The position numbers and the translations under genes are program-made. A DNA stretch of 62,901 nt, from NCBI RefSeq assembly GCF_900176475.1, contig NZ_FWXX01000013.1:1-62901 (forward strand), written 5' to 3'. Below, in pieces: positions 18,215-27,400 of the stretch (position 1 is its first letter; every line of letters starts with the position of its first letter). The notes beneath the pieces are model-generated. The model saw only the letters and a program-made list of their open reading frames with translations, ran no database searches and had not been told where the DNA came from. The DNA comes from Tropicibacter naphthalenivorans. Lineage in GTDB: Bacteria; Pseudomonadota; Alphaproteobacteria; Rhodobacterales; Rhodobacteraceae.

Positions 18215-18863
18215 GACGACTGCTCGACTGCCTGATTTTATTTGTTTTTCTAGGCCCAAGTTATTCACAGCCGCCTTCTGAAAGGAAGCCCCCGGTAGAT
18301 AATCTCTTAAAAGAGTGCGACAAAAGTGCGGCAGCATCGGCACGATTACGTGGCCCCCATCAGTGGCAGCGAGGGGGGTTGAATAGACCGAGTCGCTTAA
18401 TGGACCCTCAATAAAACGTCGAAAAAACGTCGAAAAAGTACAACATTAGCAATAACTTAACCAAGCCTACCGCTTTGGAAAGCTAGGTTAAGAACACGCC
18501 CGTTCACCACATACGCCATCAAACGGAAAAATGACGCCCCCCAGCGTCACATCGACCCTTGATAGCGTCGATGTAAGCAGCCGCTCCCGGCACGGCAAGC
18601 GGTCGAGCCTTCACCTCGATGTTACTACGTGCCGGGTACGCGTTTCCGCCGATCACACGACAAGATCCGGCAAAATACCGCCGAGCGCGCCGCGCAATCC
18701 AGCCCTGACGGCGCGGCAAGCCAGCAAAAGCTGTCAAAAATAACCTGCTCCCCCGGCAAGAGCGCGTGGTTAAAGCCCGATTTGGAATTTACTTTTTGCC
18801 GCCGTCAGGGGTACACAGCCGCCAAGTTAGCCGAGGCATTTTACATCCTGTCGGCTGTTTCGT
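18215..18863. promoter_or_regulatory. 649-bp divergent regulatory region upstream of the polysaccharide operon
   Basis: This gene-free stretch is rich in repeats. There is a tandem 11-bp repeat ACGTCGAAAAA (18416-18426 and 18427-18437). An inverted repeat CTTAACCAAGC / GCTAGGTTAAG (18456-18466 and 18482-18492) has one mismatch. TGACGC / GCGTCA arms (18532-18537 and 18544-18549) abut perfect 8-bp arms ACATCGAC / GTCGATGT (18549-18556 and 18567-18574). It separates the divergent minus-strand unknown gene from the Wzc-type gene, so it very likely carries the main promoter and operators of the polysaccharide locus. No promoter hexamers were assigned with confidence. Confidence 0.5.
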
Positions 18864-21014
18864 GTGCCCGAACAGGATAAGAACGGTAAGCCAGTGAACA
18901 CCCCAAATACTTCTCCGACATCAGGAAACGGCGCGCATCTGACCAACCGCCTGAGCTATGGCAAGGGCGAGCAGGACATCGACCTGATGGTGCTGCTGAC
19001 CTTCTTGTGGGTGCGCAAGTGGATCTTGCTGCTGACCATGGGCGTCGGGCTGCTTTGCGGAGCCTATTACGCCCTGCGCGTGGCCGAGCCGCAGTTCCTG
19101 TCGACCACCCGCATCGCCTTTGAAGAGCGCACGCCGCAGCTGCTGAACCTTGACAGCATGTTGCCGGGCGCCTCGACCGAAAGCCAGGCGATCAACACCG
19201 AACTCGAAGTGGTCCGCTCGATCCCGCTGGTGACCAAGCTGGTGCTGCAAGAAGGCCTGCTGGACGATCCCGAGTTCAACCCGACCCTGACCAAATCCGG
19301 CCTGTCCAAGGTGATCGGCGGGGTCAAGGGGCTGTTCGGCATGAGCAACGACGAGCAATATACCGACCAGCAGATCCTGAACGCCACCGTGCGCCAGACC
19401 ACCACCAAGATCCGCACCAGCGCGCAACGCGATACGTTTTTGTTCAACATCGGCGTGGTCACCACCTCGTCCGAGAAATCCATCCGGTTGGCCAACGCGC
19501 TGGCGCAGATCTATCTCGATAACCAGGTCACGGTGAAATTCGAGGCGACGGAATACGCCGTGAACTGGCTGTCCCAGCGGGTGGCCGAGCTGGAACAAGA
19601 GCTCAAGACCAGTGAAGAGACCGCCAAGAAGCTGCGCGAGAACTCGAACCTCGTCAGCCAGGAGGCGCTCGACCAGCTGAGCATCCGCGCCAGCGGCCTG
19701 CGCGACCGCGTCGAACAGACCACCCTCGAAATCGAGCGCGGCGAGACCAACCTGTCGGTGCTTCAGACGCTGTTGGACGCCGGGGATTTCGACGGCTTTG
19801 CCGAGATCGTTGAGAGCGCCGCCTTCAACCGGCTGTTGCAGGCGCAACCGCGCAACGAAAGCGCCCTGCGCGCCGAGGCCACCACCCAGATCGCGCAGTT
19901 GCGATCCTCTGTGCGTTCGGCGCAGGCGCGGCTGCTATCGCTGCAACCGGCGCTGGATGAGCTGCAAGCGCAGATCGACGAGCAGACCGCCGCGCTGATC
20001 CGGCTCAACACGCTGCTGCGCGACGTCGAGGCGAACCGCGCCCTCTACGAGACCTTCCTGACCCGTCTCAAGGAAATCTCGATCCAGCTGGGCCTGCAAC
20101 GTCCCGACAGCCGCATCCTGTCCGAAGCCACCAGCGCGCCGATGATCGCGCCCCGCACCGTGATGGTCTCGGCCTTTGGGCTGGTCTTTGGCGCGGTGGT
20201 GGGTCTGGGCCTGCTGATGCTGCAGTTCCTGCGTCACAGCGGCCTGCAAAGCGTGACCGCCACAGAACGCGCCACCGGCCTGGCGGTGCTGGGCCAGCTG
20301 CCGCTGGTGCCGATCAAGCGGCGTCAGGACCTGCTGCCCTATCTGATCAAGAACCCCACCTCGGCCATGGCCGAAGCGGTGCGCAACCTGCGGACCTCGT
20401 TGCTGATGATGCAGCCGGGCAAGCCGCCGGCGGTGGTCTTGCTGTCCTCGACCGTTCCCGGTGAAAGCAAGACGACCACCGCCATCACGCTGGCCAAAAA
20501 CGTGTCCGATCTTGGCCGCCGCGTGCTGCTGATGGAAGCCGACAACCGCCGCCTGACGCTGGCCGAGTATTTCGAGTCGGACGCCAGCTCGAACCTGCTC
20601 AACGCCATGCGCGATGGCGGCGCGCTAAGCGATGTGGTCACCCAGACCGAATACGGCTTTGACCTGCTGATGGGGGCGCAGTCCTCGGTCAACGCGGCGG
20701 ATATCTTCAGCTCGTCGGCCTTCTCCGAGCTGATCGAGCGCGCGCGCGAGGAATACGACATGGTCATCATCGACGCGCCGCCCGTTCTGGCGGTGCCCGA
20801 TGCCCGGATCATCGCCCCGCTGGCCGATGTCCTGCTGTACTGCATCGCGTGGAATGCGACGCCGGAAAACCAGATACAGGCCGGCCTGCGCGAGTTCGCC
20901 TTTACAGACAACACCGCCTTTGGCACCGTTTTGACCAAGGTCGATCGCAAGGCCGCGGCGCAATATGGCTATGGGGGCTACGGATATGGCGCGGGGGCTT
21001 ACTACGACACGTAA
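18864..21014 (+). CDS. Wzc-type polysaccharide co-polymerase and BY-tyrosine kinase
   Basis: This inner-membrane protein controls chain length and export of exopolysaccharide by cycles of tyrosine phosphorylation. The N-terminal Wzz domain has a membrane segment around 50-70 (WILLLTMGVGLLCGAYYAL), a long periplasmic coiled coil (about 200-400) and a second membrane segment around 430-450. The C-terminal kinase has Walker A (G533-E-S-K536-T), Walker B (MVIIDAPP) and a Tyr/Gly-rich tail (QYGYGGYGYGAGAYYDT), the autophosphorylation cluster. The A' motif reads LLMEADNRR, with Glu where Asp is usual. The GTG at 18864 gives 716 aa; a second GTG at 18894 is also possible. It is the first gene of the plus-strand locus. 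Confidence 0.9.
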   Translation: MPEQDKNGKPVNTPNTSPTSGNGAHLTNRLSYGKGEQDIDLMVLLTFLWVRKWILLLTMGVGLLCGAYYALRVAEPQFLSTTRIAFEERTPQLLNLDSMLPGASTESQAINTELEVVRSIPLVTKLVLQEGLLDDPEFNPTLTKSGLSKVIGGVKGLFGMSNDEQYTDQQILNATVRQTTTKIRTSAQRDTFLFNIGVVTTSSEKSIRLANALAQIYLDNQVTVKFEATEYAVNWLSQRVAELEQELKTSEETAKKLRENSNLVSQEALDQLSIRASGLRDRVEQTTLEIERGETNLSVLQTLLDAGDFDGFAEIVESAAFNRLLQAQPRNESALRAEATTQIAQLRSSVRSAQARLLSLQPALDELQAQIDEQTAALIRLNTLLRDVEANRALYETFLTRLKEISIQLGLQRPDSRILSEATSAPMIAPRTVMVSAFGLVFGAVVGLGLLMLQFLRHSGLQSVTATERATGLAVLGQLPLVPIKRRQDLLPYLIKNPTSAMAEAVRNLRTSLLMMQPGKPPAVVLLSSTVPGESKTTTAITLAKNVSDLGRRVLLMEADNRRLTLAEYFESDASSNLLNAMRDGGALSDVVTQTEYGFDLLMGAQSSVNAADIFSSSAFSELIERAREEYDMVIIDAPPVLAVPDARIIAPLADVLLYCIAWNATPENQIQAGLREFAFTDNTAFGTVLTKVDRKAAAQYGYGGYGYGAGAYYDT

Positions 21015-21151
21015 TTGTGTTATGTCGCGCGCATATGTGGCCCTGACATCGCGTGTGCCATGATTTGAGACAGCTATTTTCAAACGGCCGCAATCGCATA
21101 TTTCAGCACGCGCCCGCCGGACCAGACTATTGAAGAAGAAAGAGACATGCT

Positions 21152-22195
21152 GTGAAGATTTTGATTACAGGCGGCGCCGGGTTCATCGGGTCTGCTGTGG
21201 TTCGGCTTGCGGTTTCTCGCGGTCATGAGGTCGTCAACCTCGACGCGCTGACCTACGCCGGATGTCTGGCGAACCTTGATCCCGTAGCCGATGCCCCGAA
21301 CTACCGCTTTGAAAAGGCCGACATCCGCGACCGCGCGGCGCTGGACCGGATCTTTGCCGAGCATCAGCCCGACGCGGTGATGCACCTGGCCGCCGAAAGC
21401 CATGTGGACCGCTCCATCGACGGGCCCGGCACCTTTATCGAGACCAACGTCATGGGCACCTTCCACATGCTGGAGGCCGCCCGCGCCTATTGGCTGGCGA
21501 AAGGCAAGCCCGAGGGCTTCCGCTTTCACCACATCTCGACCGACGAGGTCTTTGGCTCGCTGGGCGAGGACGGCCAGTTCACCGAAACCACGCCCTATGA
21601 TCCGCGCTCGCCCTATTCGGCGTCCAAGGCATCGAGCGACCACCTGGTGCGCGCCTGGCACGAGACCTACGGCCTGCCGGTGGTGATGACCAACTGTTCC
21701 AACAACTACGGCCCCTACCATTTCCCCGAAAAGCTGGTGCCGGTGGTGATCCTGAACGCGCTGGCGGGCAAGCCGCTGCCGATCTACGGCAACGGCGCGA
21801 ACATCCGCGACTGGCTGTATGTCGAGGACCACGCCGACGCGCTGCTGCTGGTGCTGGAAAAGGGCCAGCTGGGCCGCAGCTACAACATCGGCGGCGAGAA
21901 CGAGCGCACCAACCTCGAATTGGTGCAGACGCTCTGCGCGATCCTCGACGACAAGCGCCCCAAGAACGACGGCAGCTATGCCGATCAGATCACCTTTGTG
22001 ACCGACCGTCCGGGGCATGATGCGCGCTATGCCATCGACCCGACCCGCATCCGCGAGGAACTGGGCTGGCGTCCGTCGGTGACCGTCGAGGAAGGTCTAG
22101 CCAAGACCGTCGACTGGTATCTGGACAACGCGGACTGGTGGCAGGCGCTGCTGGACCGCGACGGCGTGGGCGAGCGACTGGGGAAAACGGCATGA
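21152..22195 (+). CDS. rmlB: dTDP-glucose 4,6-dehydratase
   Basis: Second step of dTDP-L-rhamnose synthesis: dTDP-glucose to dTDP-4-keto-6-deoxyglucose. It is an extended short-chain dehydrogenase with the NAD motif GGAGFIG at 7-13, STDEVFG, and the catalytic Y155-xxx-K159 pair. [15 protein letters not shown] is a family hallmark. Its 347-aa length is normal. The GTG start follows a purine-rich stretch (GAAGAAGAAAGAGA). The stop overlaps the rmlD start (ATGA). Confidence 0.97.
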   Translation: MKILITGGAGFIGSAVVRLAVSRGHEVVNLDALTYAGCLANLDPVADAPNYRFEKADIRDRAALDRIFAEHQPDAVMHLAAESHVDRSIDGPGTFIETNVMGTFHMLEAARAYWLAKGKPEGFRFHHISTDEVFGSLGEDGQFTETTPYDPRSPYSASKASSDHLVRAWHETYGLPVVMTNCSNNYGPYHFPEKLVPVVILNALAGKPLPIYGNGANIRDWLYVEDHADALLLVLEKGQLGRSYNIGGENERTNLELVQTLCAILDDKRPKNDGSYADQITFVTDRPGHDARYAIDPTRIREELGWRPSVTVEEGLAKTVDWYLDNADWWQALLDRDGVGERLGKTA

Positions 22196-23058
22196 AGGTT
22201 CTGGTATTTGGCAAGACCGGTCAGGTCGCAACCGAACTGGCGCGCCGGGTGCCCGCAGGTGTCGAGGCGACGTTCCTGCCCCGCGCCGAGGCGGATCAGA
22301 CCGATCCCGCCGCCTGCGCGCAGATCGTCCTGGATCAGCGCCCCGATCTGGTGATCAACGCCGCCGCCTACACGGCGGTGGACAAGGCCGAGGACGACGA
22401 GGCCACAGCGCAGCTGGTCAACGGCGACACGCCCGCCGCGCTGGCCCGCGCCTGTGCCGACATCGGCGCGCCGTTCCTGCATGTTTCCACCGACTATGTC
22501 TTTGACGGCTCGGGCGATGCGCCCTGGACCGTGGATGCGGCCACCGGCCCGCTGGGCGCCTATGGCCGCACCAAGCTGGCGGGCGAGGACGGCATCCGCG
22601 CGGCGAACGGCGATCACGCCATCCTGCGCACGTCGTGGGTGTTCTCGGCCCATGGCGGGAACTTCGTCAAAACCATGCTGCGCCTGTCGCAGACCCGCGA
22701 CAAGCTGACCGTCGTCGCCGACCAGATCGGCGGCCCCACCGAGGCAGGCGACATCGCGCAGGCGCTGTGGGACATGGCGCTGGCCTTTGGCGCCGGCAAG
22801 GGCACCACGGGCACCTATCACTTTGCCGGCGCGCCCGACGCCAGCTGGGCCGATTTCGCCCGCGAGATCTTTGCCCGCGCGGGGCGCGCCGTGGCGGTCG
22901 AGGACATCCCCTCCAGCGCCTACCCGACCCCGGCCAAGCGCCCCGGTAATTCGCGCATGGACTGTTCCGACATCACCCGCGATTACGGCATCGCCCGCCC
23001 CGACTGGCGTGACAGCCTGACCCGGGTTCTGGCCGAGCTCGAAGGAGAAGACGCATGA
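22192..23058 (+). CDS. rmlD: dTDP-4-dehydrorhamnose reductase
   Basis: Last step of dTDP-L-rhamnose synthesis (NAD(P)H reduction). The chosen ATG overlaps the rmlB stop and gives [16 protein letters not shown] with the GxxGQVA cofactor loop at residue 7, as in known RmlD; the open frame upstream is not coding. The catalytic pair is Y124-G-R-T-K128. [12 protein letters not shown] and the GGPT motif are family signatures. Length is 288 aa. The stop overlaps rmlA by 4 bp. Confidence 0.96.
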   Translation: MKVLVFGKTGQVATELARRVPAGVEATFLPRAEADQTDPAACAQIVLDQRPDLVINAAAYTAVDKAEDDEATAQLVNGDTPAALARACADIGAPFLHVSTDYVFDGSGDAPWTVDAATGPLGAYGRTKLAGEDGIRAANGDHAILRTSWVFSAHGGNFVKTMLRLSQTRDKLTVVADQIGGPTEAGDIAQALWDMALAFGAGKGTTGTYHFAGAPDASWADFAREIFARAGRAVAVEDIPSSAYPTPAKRPGNSRMDCSDITRDYGIARPDWRDSLTRVLAELEGEDA

Positions 23059-23933
23059 CCCAGAAACGCAAGGGCATCATTCTGGCTGGCGGCTCTGGCA
23101 CGCGGCTCTACCCGATCACCATGGGCGTGTCCAAGCAGCTGCTGCCGCTGTATGACAAGCCGATGATCTACTACCCGCTGTCGGCGCTGATGCTGGCGGG
23201 CATCCGCGAGATCGCCATCATCACCACCCCCGACGATCAGGCCCAGTTCCAGCGCCTCTTGGGCGACGGCAGCCAATGGGGGCTGGAGTTCACCTTTATC
23301 CAGCAGCCCTCGCCCGATGGTCTGGCGCAGGCCTACCTGCTGGCGCGTGACTTTCTGAACGGTGCGCCCTCGGCCATGGTGCTGGGGGACAACGTGTTCT
23401 TTGGCCACGGCCTACCCGACCTCTTGGCCAAGGCCGACGCGCGCGAGAGCGGCGGCACGGTCTTTGGCTATCACGTCTCGGACCCCGAGCGTTACGGCGT
23501 GGTCGGCTTTGACGCCGATGGCACCGTCAGCGAGATCATCGAAAAGCCGCAAAACCCGCCGTCGAACTACGCTGTGACGGGGCTGTATTTCCTCGATGGC
23601 ACCGCGCCGGATCGCGCGGCGCAGGTGCAGCCCTCGGAGCGGGGCGAGCTGGAGATCACCTCGCTTCTGGAAACCTACCTGCACGAAGGCACGCTGGACG
23701 TGCAAAAGATGGGCCGCGGCTATGCGTGGCTGGACACCGGCACCCATGCGTCGCTGCTGGATGCGGGCAATTTCGTGCGCACGCTGGTGCTGCGGCAGGG
23801 CTTGCAGATCGGCAACCCCGACGAGATCGCCCACGAACAGGGCTGGATCGACGACGCCCAGCTGGCCAAACGCGCCGAGCTGTTCCGCAAGACCGATTAT
23901 GGCCGCTACCTGATGGCGCGGCTCGAAGACTAA
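23055..23933 (+). CDS. rmlA: Glucose-1-phosphate thymidylyltransferase
   Basis: First step of dTDP-rhamnose synthesis: glucose-1-phosphate plus dTTP. The N-terminal nucleotide loop GGSGTRLYPIT starts at residue 12; SKQLLPLYDKPMIYYPL and VLGDNVFFGH are hallmarks of RmlA. Length is 292 aa, which is typical. GAAGGAGAAG just upstream is a strong ribosome site. It completes the rmlB-D-A run; rmlC is not here but at 43850. Confidence 0.97.
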   Translation: MTQKRKGIILAGGSGTRLYPITMGVSKQLLPLYDKPMIYYPLSALMLAGIREIAIITTPDDQAQFQRLLGDGSQWGLEFTFIQQPSPDGLAQAYLLARDFLNGAPSAMVLGDNVFFGHGLPDLLAKADARESGGTVFGYHVSDPERYGVVGFDADGTVSEIIEKPQNPPSNYAVTGLYFLDGTAPDRAAQVQPSERGELEITSLLETYLHEGTLDVQKMGRGYAWLDTGTHASLLDAGNFVRTLVLRQGLQIGNPDEIAHEQGWIDDAQLAKRAELFRKTDYGRYLMARLED

Positions 23934-23999
23934 GGCCGCGCAAGCGCCTGACAAACGATACGAACGGCCCTCAAGGGGCCAAAGGGACGGACGACTGAC

Positions 24000-25010
24000 A
24001 TGACCAAATCCTTCAAGAAGGTTCTTGTGACCGGGGCCGACGGCTTTATCGGCTCTCACCTGACCGAGGCGCTGGTGCGCGCCGGCTACGAGACGCGCGC
24101 CTTCGTGATGTACAACTCGCTGAACTCCTGGGGCTGGCTGGACCGCCCCGCCGAGGACGTGAAGGGCAACTTCGAAGTGGTGGCGGGCGACATCCGCGAC
24201 CCGCACGGCGTGGCCAACGCCATGGAAGGCTGCGACGCGGTGCTGCACCTGGCGGCGCTGATCGCCATCCCCTTCAGCTACCATTCGCCGGACAGCTACG
24301 TGGCGACCAACGTCACCGGCACGCTGAACGTGTTGCAGGCGGCACGCCGTCTGGGCACCGAGCGGGTGATTTCCACCTCGACCTCGGAAACCTACGGCAC
24401 GGCGCAATTCGTGCCGATCACCGAGGAACACCCGGTCAACGCGCAATCGCCCTATGCCGCCACCAAGGTGGCCGCCGACCAGCTGGCGCTGTCCTTCCAG
24501 AAAAGCTTTGGCACGCCGGTGTCGGTGCTGCGTCCGTTCAACACCTATGGCCCGCGCCAGTCCGCCCGTGCGGTGATCCCGACGATCATCAGCCAGATCG
24601 CCGCCGGGGAACGCCGCATCAAGCTGGGCGCGCTCAGCCCCACGCGCGACTTTACCTTTGTGCATGACACCGCGCAGGGCTTTATCCAGGCGATGGAAAC
24701 CGAGGCCTGCGTCGGTCAGGCGACCAACATCGGGTCGGATTTCGAGATCTCCATCCAGGACACCGTGGCGCTGATCGCCGAGGTCATGGGCGTCGAGATC
24801 GAGATCGTGTCCGACAACGAGCGCATCCGCCCCGCCGACAGCGAGGTCGAGCGTCTCTATGCCGGTGTCGACAAGGCGCGCGAACTGTTCGGCTGGGCGC
24901 CGGAGCACGGCGGTCGCGACGGCTTTGCCAAGGGCATCGCCAAGACCGCCGAGTGGTTCCAGGACCCGACCAACCTGGCCGCCTACAAGACCGGGCAATA
25001 CAACGTCTGA
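24000..25010 (+). CDS. legB: NDP-GlcNAc 4,6-dehydratase, LegB type (legionaminic acid pathway)
   Basis: First committed step toward legionaminic-type nonulosonic acid: 4,6-dehydration of GDP-GlcNAc (or the UDP form), giving a 4-keto-6-deoxy sugar. It is an extended SDR with TGADGFIG at 11-18 and Y152-xxx-K156. The neighbours legC, legG, legI, legH, ptmE and legF fix the role. Length is 336 aa. It starts 66 bp after rmlA, still in the same strand run. Confidence 0.85.
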   Translation: MTKSFKKVLVTGADGFIGSHLTEALVRAGYETRAFVMYNSLNSWGWLDRPAEDVKGNFEVVAGDIRDPHGVANAMEGCDAVLHLAALIAIPFSYHSPDSYVATNVTGTLNVLQAARRLGTERVISTSTSETYGTAQFVPITEEHPVNAQSPYAATKVAADQLALSFQKSFGTPVSVLRPFNTYGPRQSARAVIPTIISQIAAGERRIKLGALSPTRDFTFVHDTAQGFIQAMETEACVGQATNIGSDFEISIQDTVALIAEVMGVEIEIVSDNERIRPADSEVERLYAGVDKARELFGWAPEHGGRDGFAKGIAKTAEWFQDPTNLAAYKTGQYNV

Positions 25011-25076
25011 TCGCCGCCGCGCGCGGCCCGCTGGGTGGTGGGGCGCGCGCGCGTATACGGTGGACAAGGGGGAAAG

Positions 25077-26246
25077 ATGGAACTGGCACAGGATCTGGTG
25101 CAGCGCATCCGGGGTGTGATCGGGGCAGAGGCGGGCTTTGTCCCGCTGCATGTGCCGGAATTTCATGGTCGCGAGCGCGAGCTGCTGATCGATTGCATCG
25201 ACACCGGCTGGGTGTCCTCGGTGGGCTCTTACGTGGATGCCTTCGAGGCAGAGGTGGCACGGCTGTCGGGCTGCACCCATGGCGTGGTGGTGGCCAATGG
25301 CACGGCGGCGTTGCAGATCGCCATGCTGGTGGCCGGGGTGGCCCCCGGGGACGAAGTCCTGATGCCCGCGCTGACCTTTGTGGCGACGGCCAATGCCACC
25401 AGCCATCTGGGCGCGGTGCCGCATTTCGTCGACAGCGCCTATGACACGATGGGGGTCTGCCCCACGCGGCTGCGCGCCCACCTTGAACAGGTGGCCGAGG
25501 TCCGCGAGGGCGCGACCTGGAACCGTCAGACGGGTCGCCGCATTGCGGCCATCGTGCCGATGCATGTCTTTGGCTGTCCCGTCGACATGGACGGGCTGGA
25601 CGCGGTGGTGGCCGACTGGCCCATGGTCGTGGTCGAGGACGCCGCCGAAAGCCTTGGCAGCACCTACCATGGCCGTCCCTGTGGCAGCCTTGGCCGCATC
25701 GCCGCCATCAGCTTTAACGGTAACAAGATCGTCACCACCGGTGGCGGCGGGGCCATCGTCACCAACGACGAGGCGCTGGCCAAGCGCGCCAAGCACCTGA
25801 CCACCACGGCGAAACAGCCGCATCCTTGGGCGTTCATCCACGACGAGGTGGGCTACAACTACCGGATGCCCAACCTCAACGCGGCGCTTGGCGTGGCGCA
25901 GCTGGAACAGCTGGGCGACCGTCTGGCGCAGAAACAGCGCCTGTTCGACGCCTATGCAGCGGCCTTTGACGGGCTGAGTGGCGCGCAGCTGTTCACCGCG
26001 CCCGAAGGGTCTGTGTCGAACAACTGGCTGGTGACGCTGATCCTTGATCCCGACATGGCCGCGCAGCGCGACACGCTGCTGAAGGTGCTGAACGATGCGG
26101 GCATCATGACCCGCCCGATCTGGACCCTGATGCACCGCCTGCCGATGTATCAGGACGCGCCGCGCGCCGACCTGACCCAAGCCGCCGACCTTGAGGCGCG
26201 CGTGCTGAACATCCCGTCCTCGGCGCATCTGGGGGCGGCCCTGTGA
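25077..26246 (+). CDS. legC: PLP-dependent sugar aminotransferase, LegC type
   Basis: Adds the C4 amino group to the LegB product. It belongs to the DegT/DnrJ/EryC1 aminotransferase family, with the PLP lysine K217 in FNGNKIVTTGGGG and VVEDAAESLGS, which contacts the cofactor. The ATG at 25077 has AAGGGGGAAAG immediately upstream and is preferred over an in-frame GTG 42 bp earlier. Length is 389 aa. The stop overlaps the GTG of legG by 4 bp. Confidence 0.87.
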   Translation: MELAQDLVQRIRGVIGAEAGFVPLHVPEFHGRERELLIDCIDTGWVSSVGSYVDAFEAEVARLSGCTHGVVVANGTAALQIAMLVAGVAPGDEVLMPALTFVATANATSHLGAVPHFVDSAYDTMGVCPTRLRAHLEQVAEVREGATWNRQTGRRIAAIVPMHVFGCPVDMDGLDAVVADWPMVVVEDAAESLGSTYHGRPCGSLGRIAAISFNGNKIVTTGGGGAIVTNDEALAKRAKHLTTTAKQPHPWAFIHDEVGYNYRMPNLNAALGVAQLEQLGDRLAQKQRLFDAYAAAFDGLSGAQLFTAPEGSVSNNWLVTLILDPDMAAQRDTLLKVLNDAGIMTRPIWTLMHRLPMYQDAPRADLTQAADLEARVLNIPSSAHLGAAL

Positions 26247-27400
26247 AGGTACTGGCGGTTTCGGGCACCCGCGCCGACTGGGGCTTGCTCCAGCCGGTGC
26301 TGACGCTGCTGCGTGATGATCCGCGCTTTGCGCTGGAGATCCTCGTGACCGGGCAGCACCTGATGGCGGGCAGCACATCGGTCGCGGCGATCGAGGCCGC
26401 CGGGTTCACCGTCGACCACCGCGTCGACATGGGCCTGACCGAGGGCGACAGCGACGCGGCGCTCTGTGCCGCCACGGGGCGCGCGGTGGCCGGTGTGGGC
26501 GCGGTTCTGGCCCAGACGACACCCGACCTGATGCTGATCCTCGGCGACCGCTACGAGATCCTCGGCGCGGTGACGGCGGCGCTGCTGTCCAAAGTGCCGG
26601 TGGCCCATATCGCGGGCGGGGATGTGACCGAAGGCGCGTTCGACGATTCCATCCGCCACGCCATGACCAAGATGTCGGCCCTGCATTTCACCACCACCGA
26701 AGAGGCCGCCGCCCGCGTGCGCCAGATGGGCGAGATGCCGCAGAACGTCTTTGTCACCGGCAGCCCCGGCATCGACCAGGTCGTCGCCCTGCCCCGCATG
26801 GAGCGCGCGGCGTTCTTCGACAGCGTCGGTCTGCCGGACCAGCGCCCGACCTTTGTCATCACGCTGCACCCTGCCACGCTGTCGCGCGACAATGCCGCCA
26901 TGGCGCAGGCCATGCTGGACGCGCTGGACGCCTATCCGCAGGCGGGGCTGATCTTTACCGGCTCGAACGCCGATCCGGGCGCTGCCGAGCTGGACGCCAT
27001 GGTGCAGGCCTATGTGGCCGGGCGCGACAACGCGGTGTTCCATGCCTCGCTGGGGTCGGCGCGCTATTTCTCGGCGCTGGAACATTGCGATCTGGTGCTG
27101 GGGAACTCGTCCAGCGGGCTGTACGAGGCCCCCAGTTTCCAGATCCCCACTGTCAATATCGGCGACCGGCAAGCGCGGCGCGTGCGGGCGGCCTCGGTCA
27201 TCGACTGCGCCCCCGACGAGGGCGCGATCCGCGCCGCCATCGACACCGCCCTGACCGGGGACTGGTCGGCCGTCACCAACCCCTACGGCGCAGGAGACGC
27301 CGCGCCACGCATCCTGTCGCATCTCGCTGCGGTGGACGATCCGGCGGCGCTTATCCGCAAATCCTTCGAGGACATGACCCATGGTTGCGAAAATGGCTAA
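26243..27400 (+). CDS. legG: NDP-sugar 2-epimerase (hydrolysing), LegG/NeuC type
   Basis: Hydrolyses the NDP-linked 2,4-diacetamido sugar and inverts C2 to give free 2,4-diacetamido-2,4,6-trideoxymannose. The NeuC/WecB fold is visible in the N-terminal VSGTRADWGLLQPV, LILGDRYEILGAV, HIAGGDVTEGAFDDSIRH, and the C-terminal LGNSSSGLYEAPSF and NIGDRQ, all hallmark NeuC motifs. Length is 385 aa. The GTG start is coupled to legC. It overlaps legI by 20 bp. Confidence 0.92.
   Translation: MKVLAVSGTRADWGLLQPVLTLLRDDPRFALEILVTGQHLMAGSTSVAAIEAAGFTVDHRVDMGLTEGDSDAALCAATGRAVAGVGAVLAQTTPDLMLILGDRYEILGAVTAALLSKVPVAHIAGGDVTEGAFDDSIRHAMTKMSALHFTTTEEAAARVRQMGEMPQNVFVTGSPGIDQVVALPRMERAAFFDSVGLPDQRPTFVITLHPATLSRDNAAMAQAMLDALDAYPQAGLIFTGSNADPGAAELDAMVQAYVAGRDNAVFHASLGSARYFSALEHCDLVLGNSSSGLYEAPSFQIPTVNIGDRQARRVRAASVIDCAPDEGAIRAAIDTALTGDWSAVTNPYGAGDAAPRILSHLAAVDDPAALIRKSFEDMTHGCENG

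Noticed and set aside
18261-18269. TTATTCACA, one base from a DnaA box
   Set aside because: Single imperfect copy far from the iterons and upstream of an unrelated gene; could be chance.
18397-18411. TTAA-N7-TCAA, a partial CtrA-like site
   Set aside because: One mismatch in a short motif and no second site; too weak to call.
23412-26378. Long minus-strand open frame opposite rmlA, legB and legC
   Set aside because: It runs opposite three well-identified genes and has a His/Gly/Arg-rich, motif-free translation.
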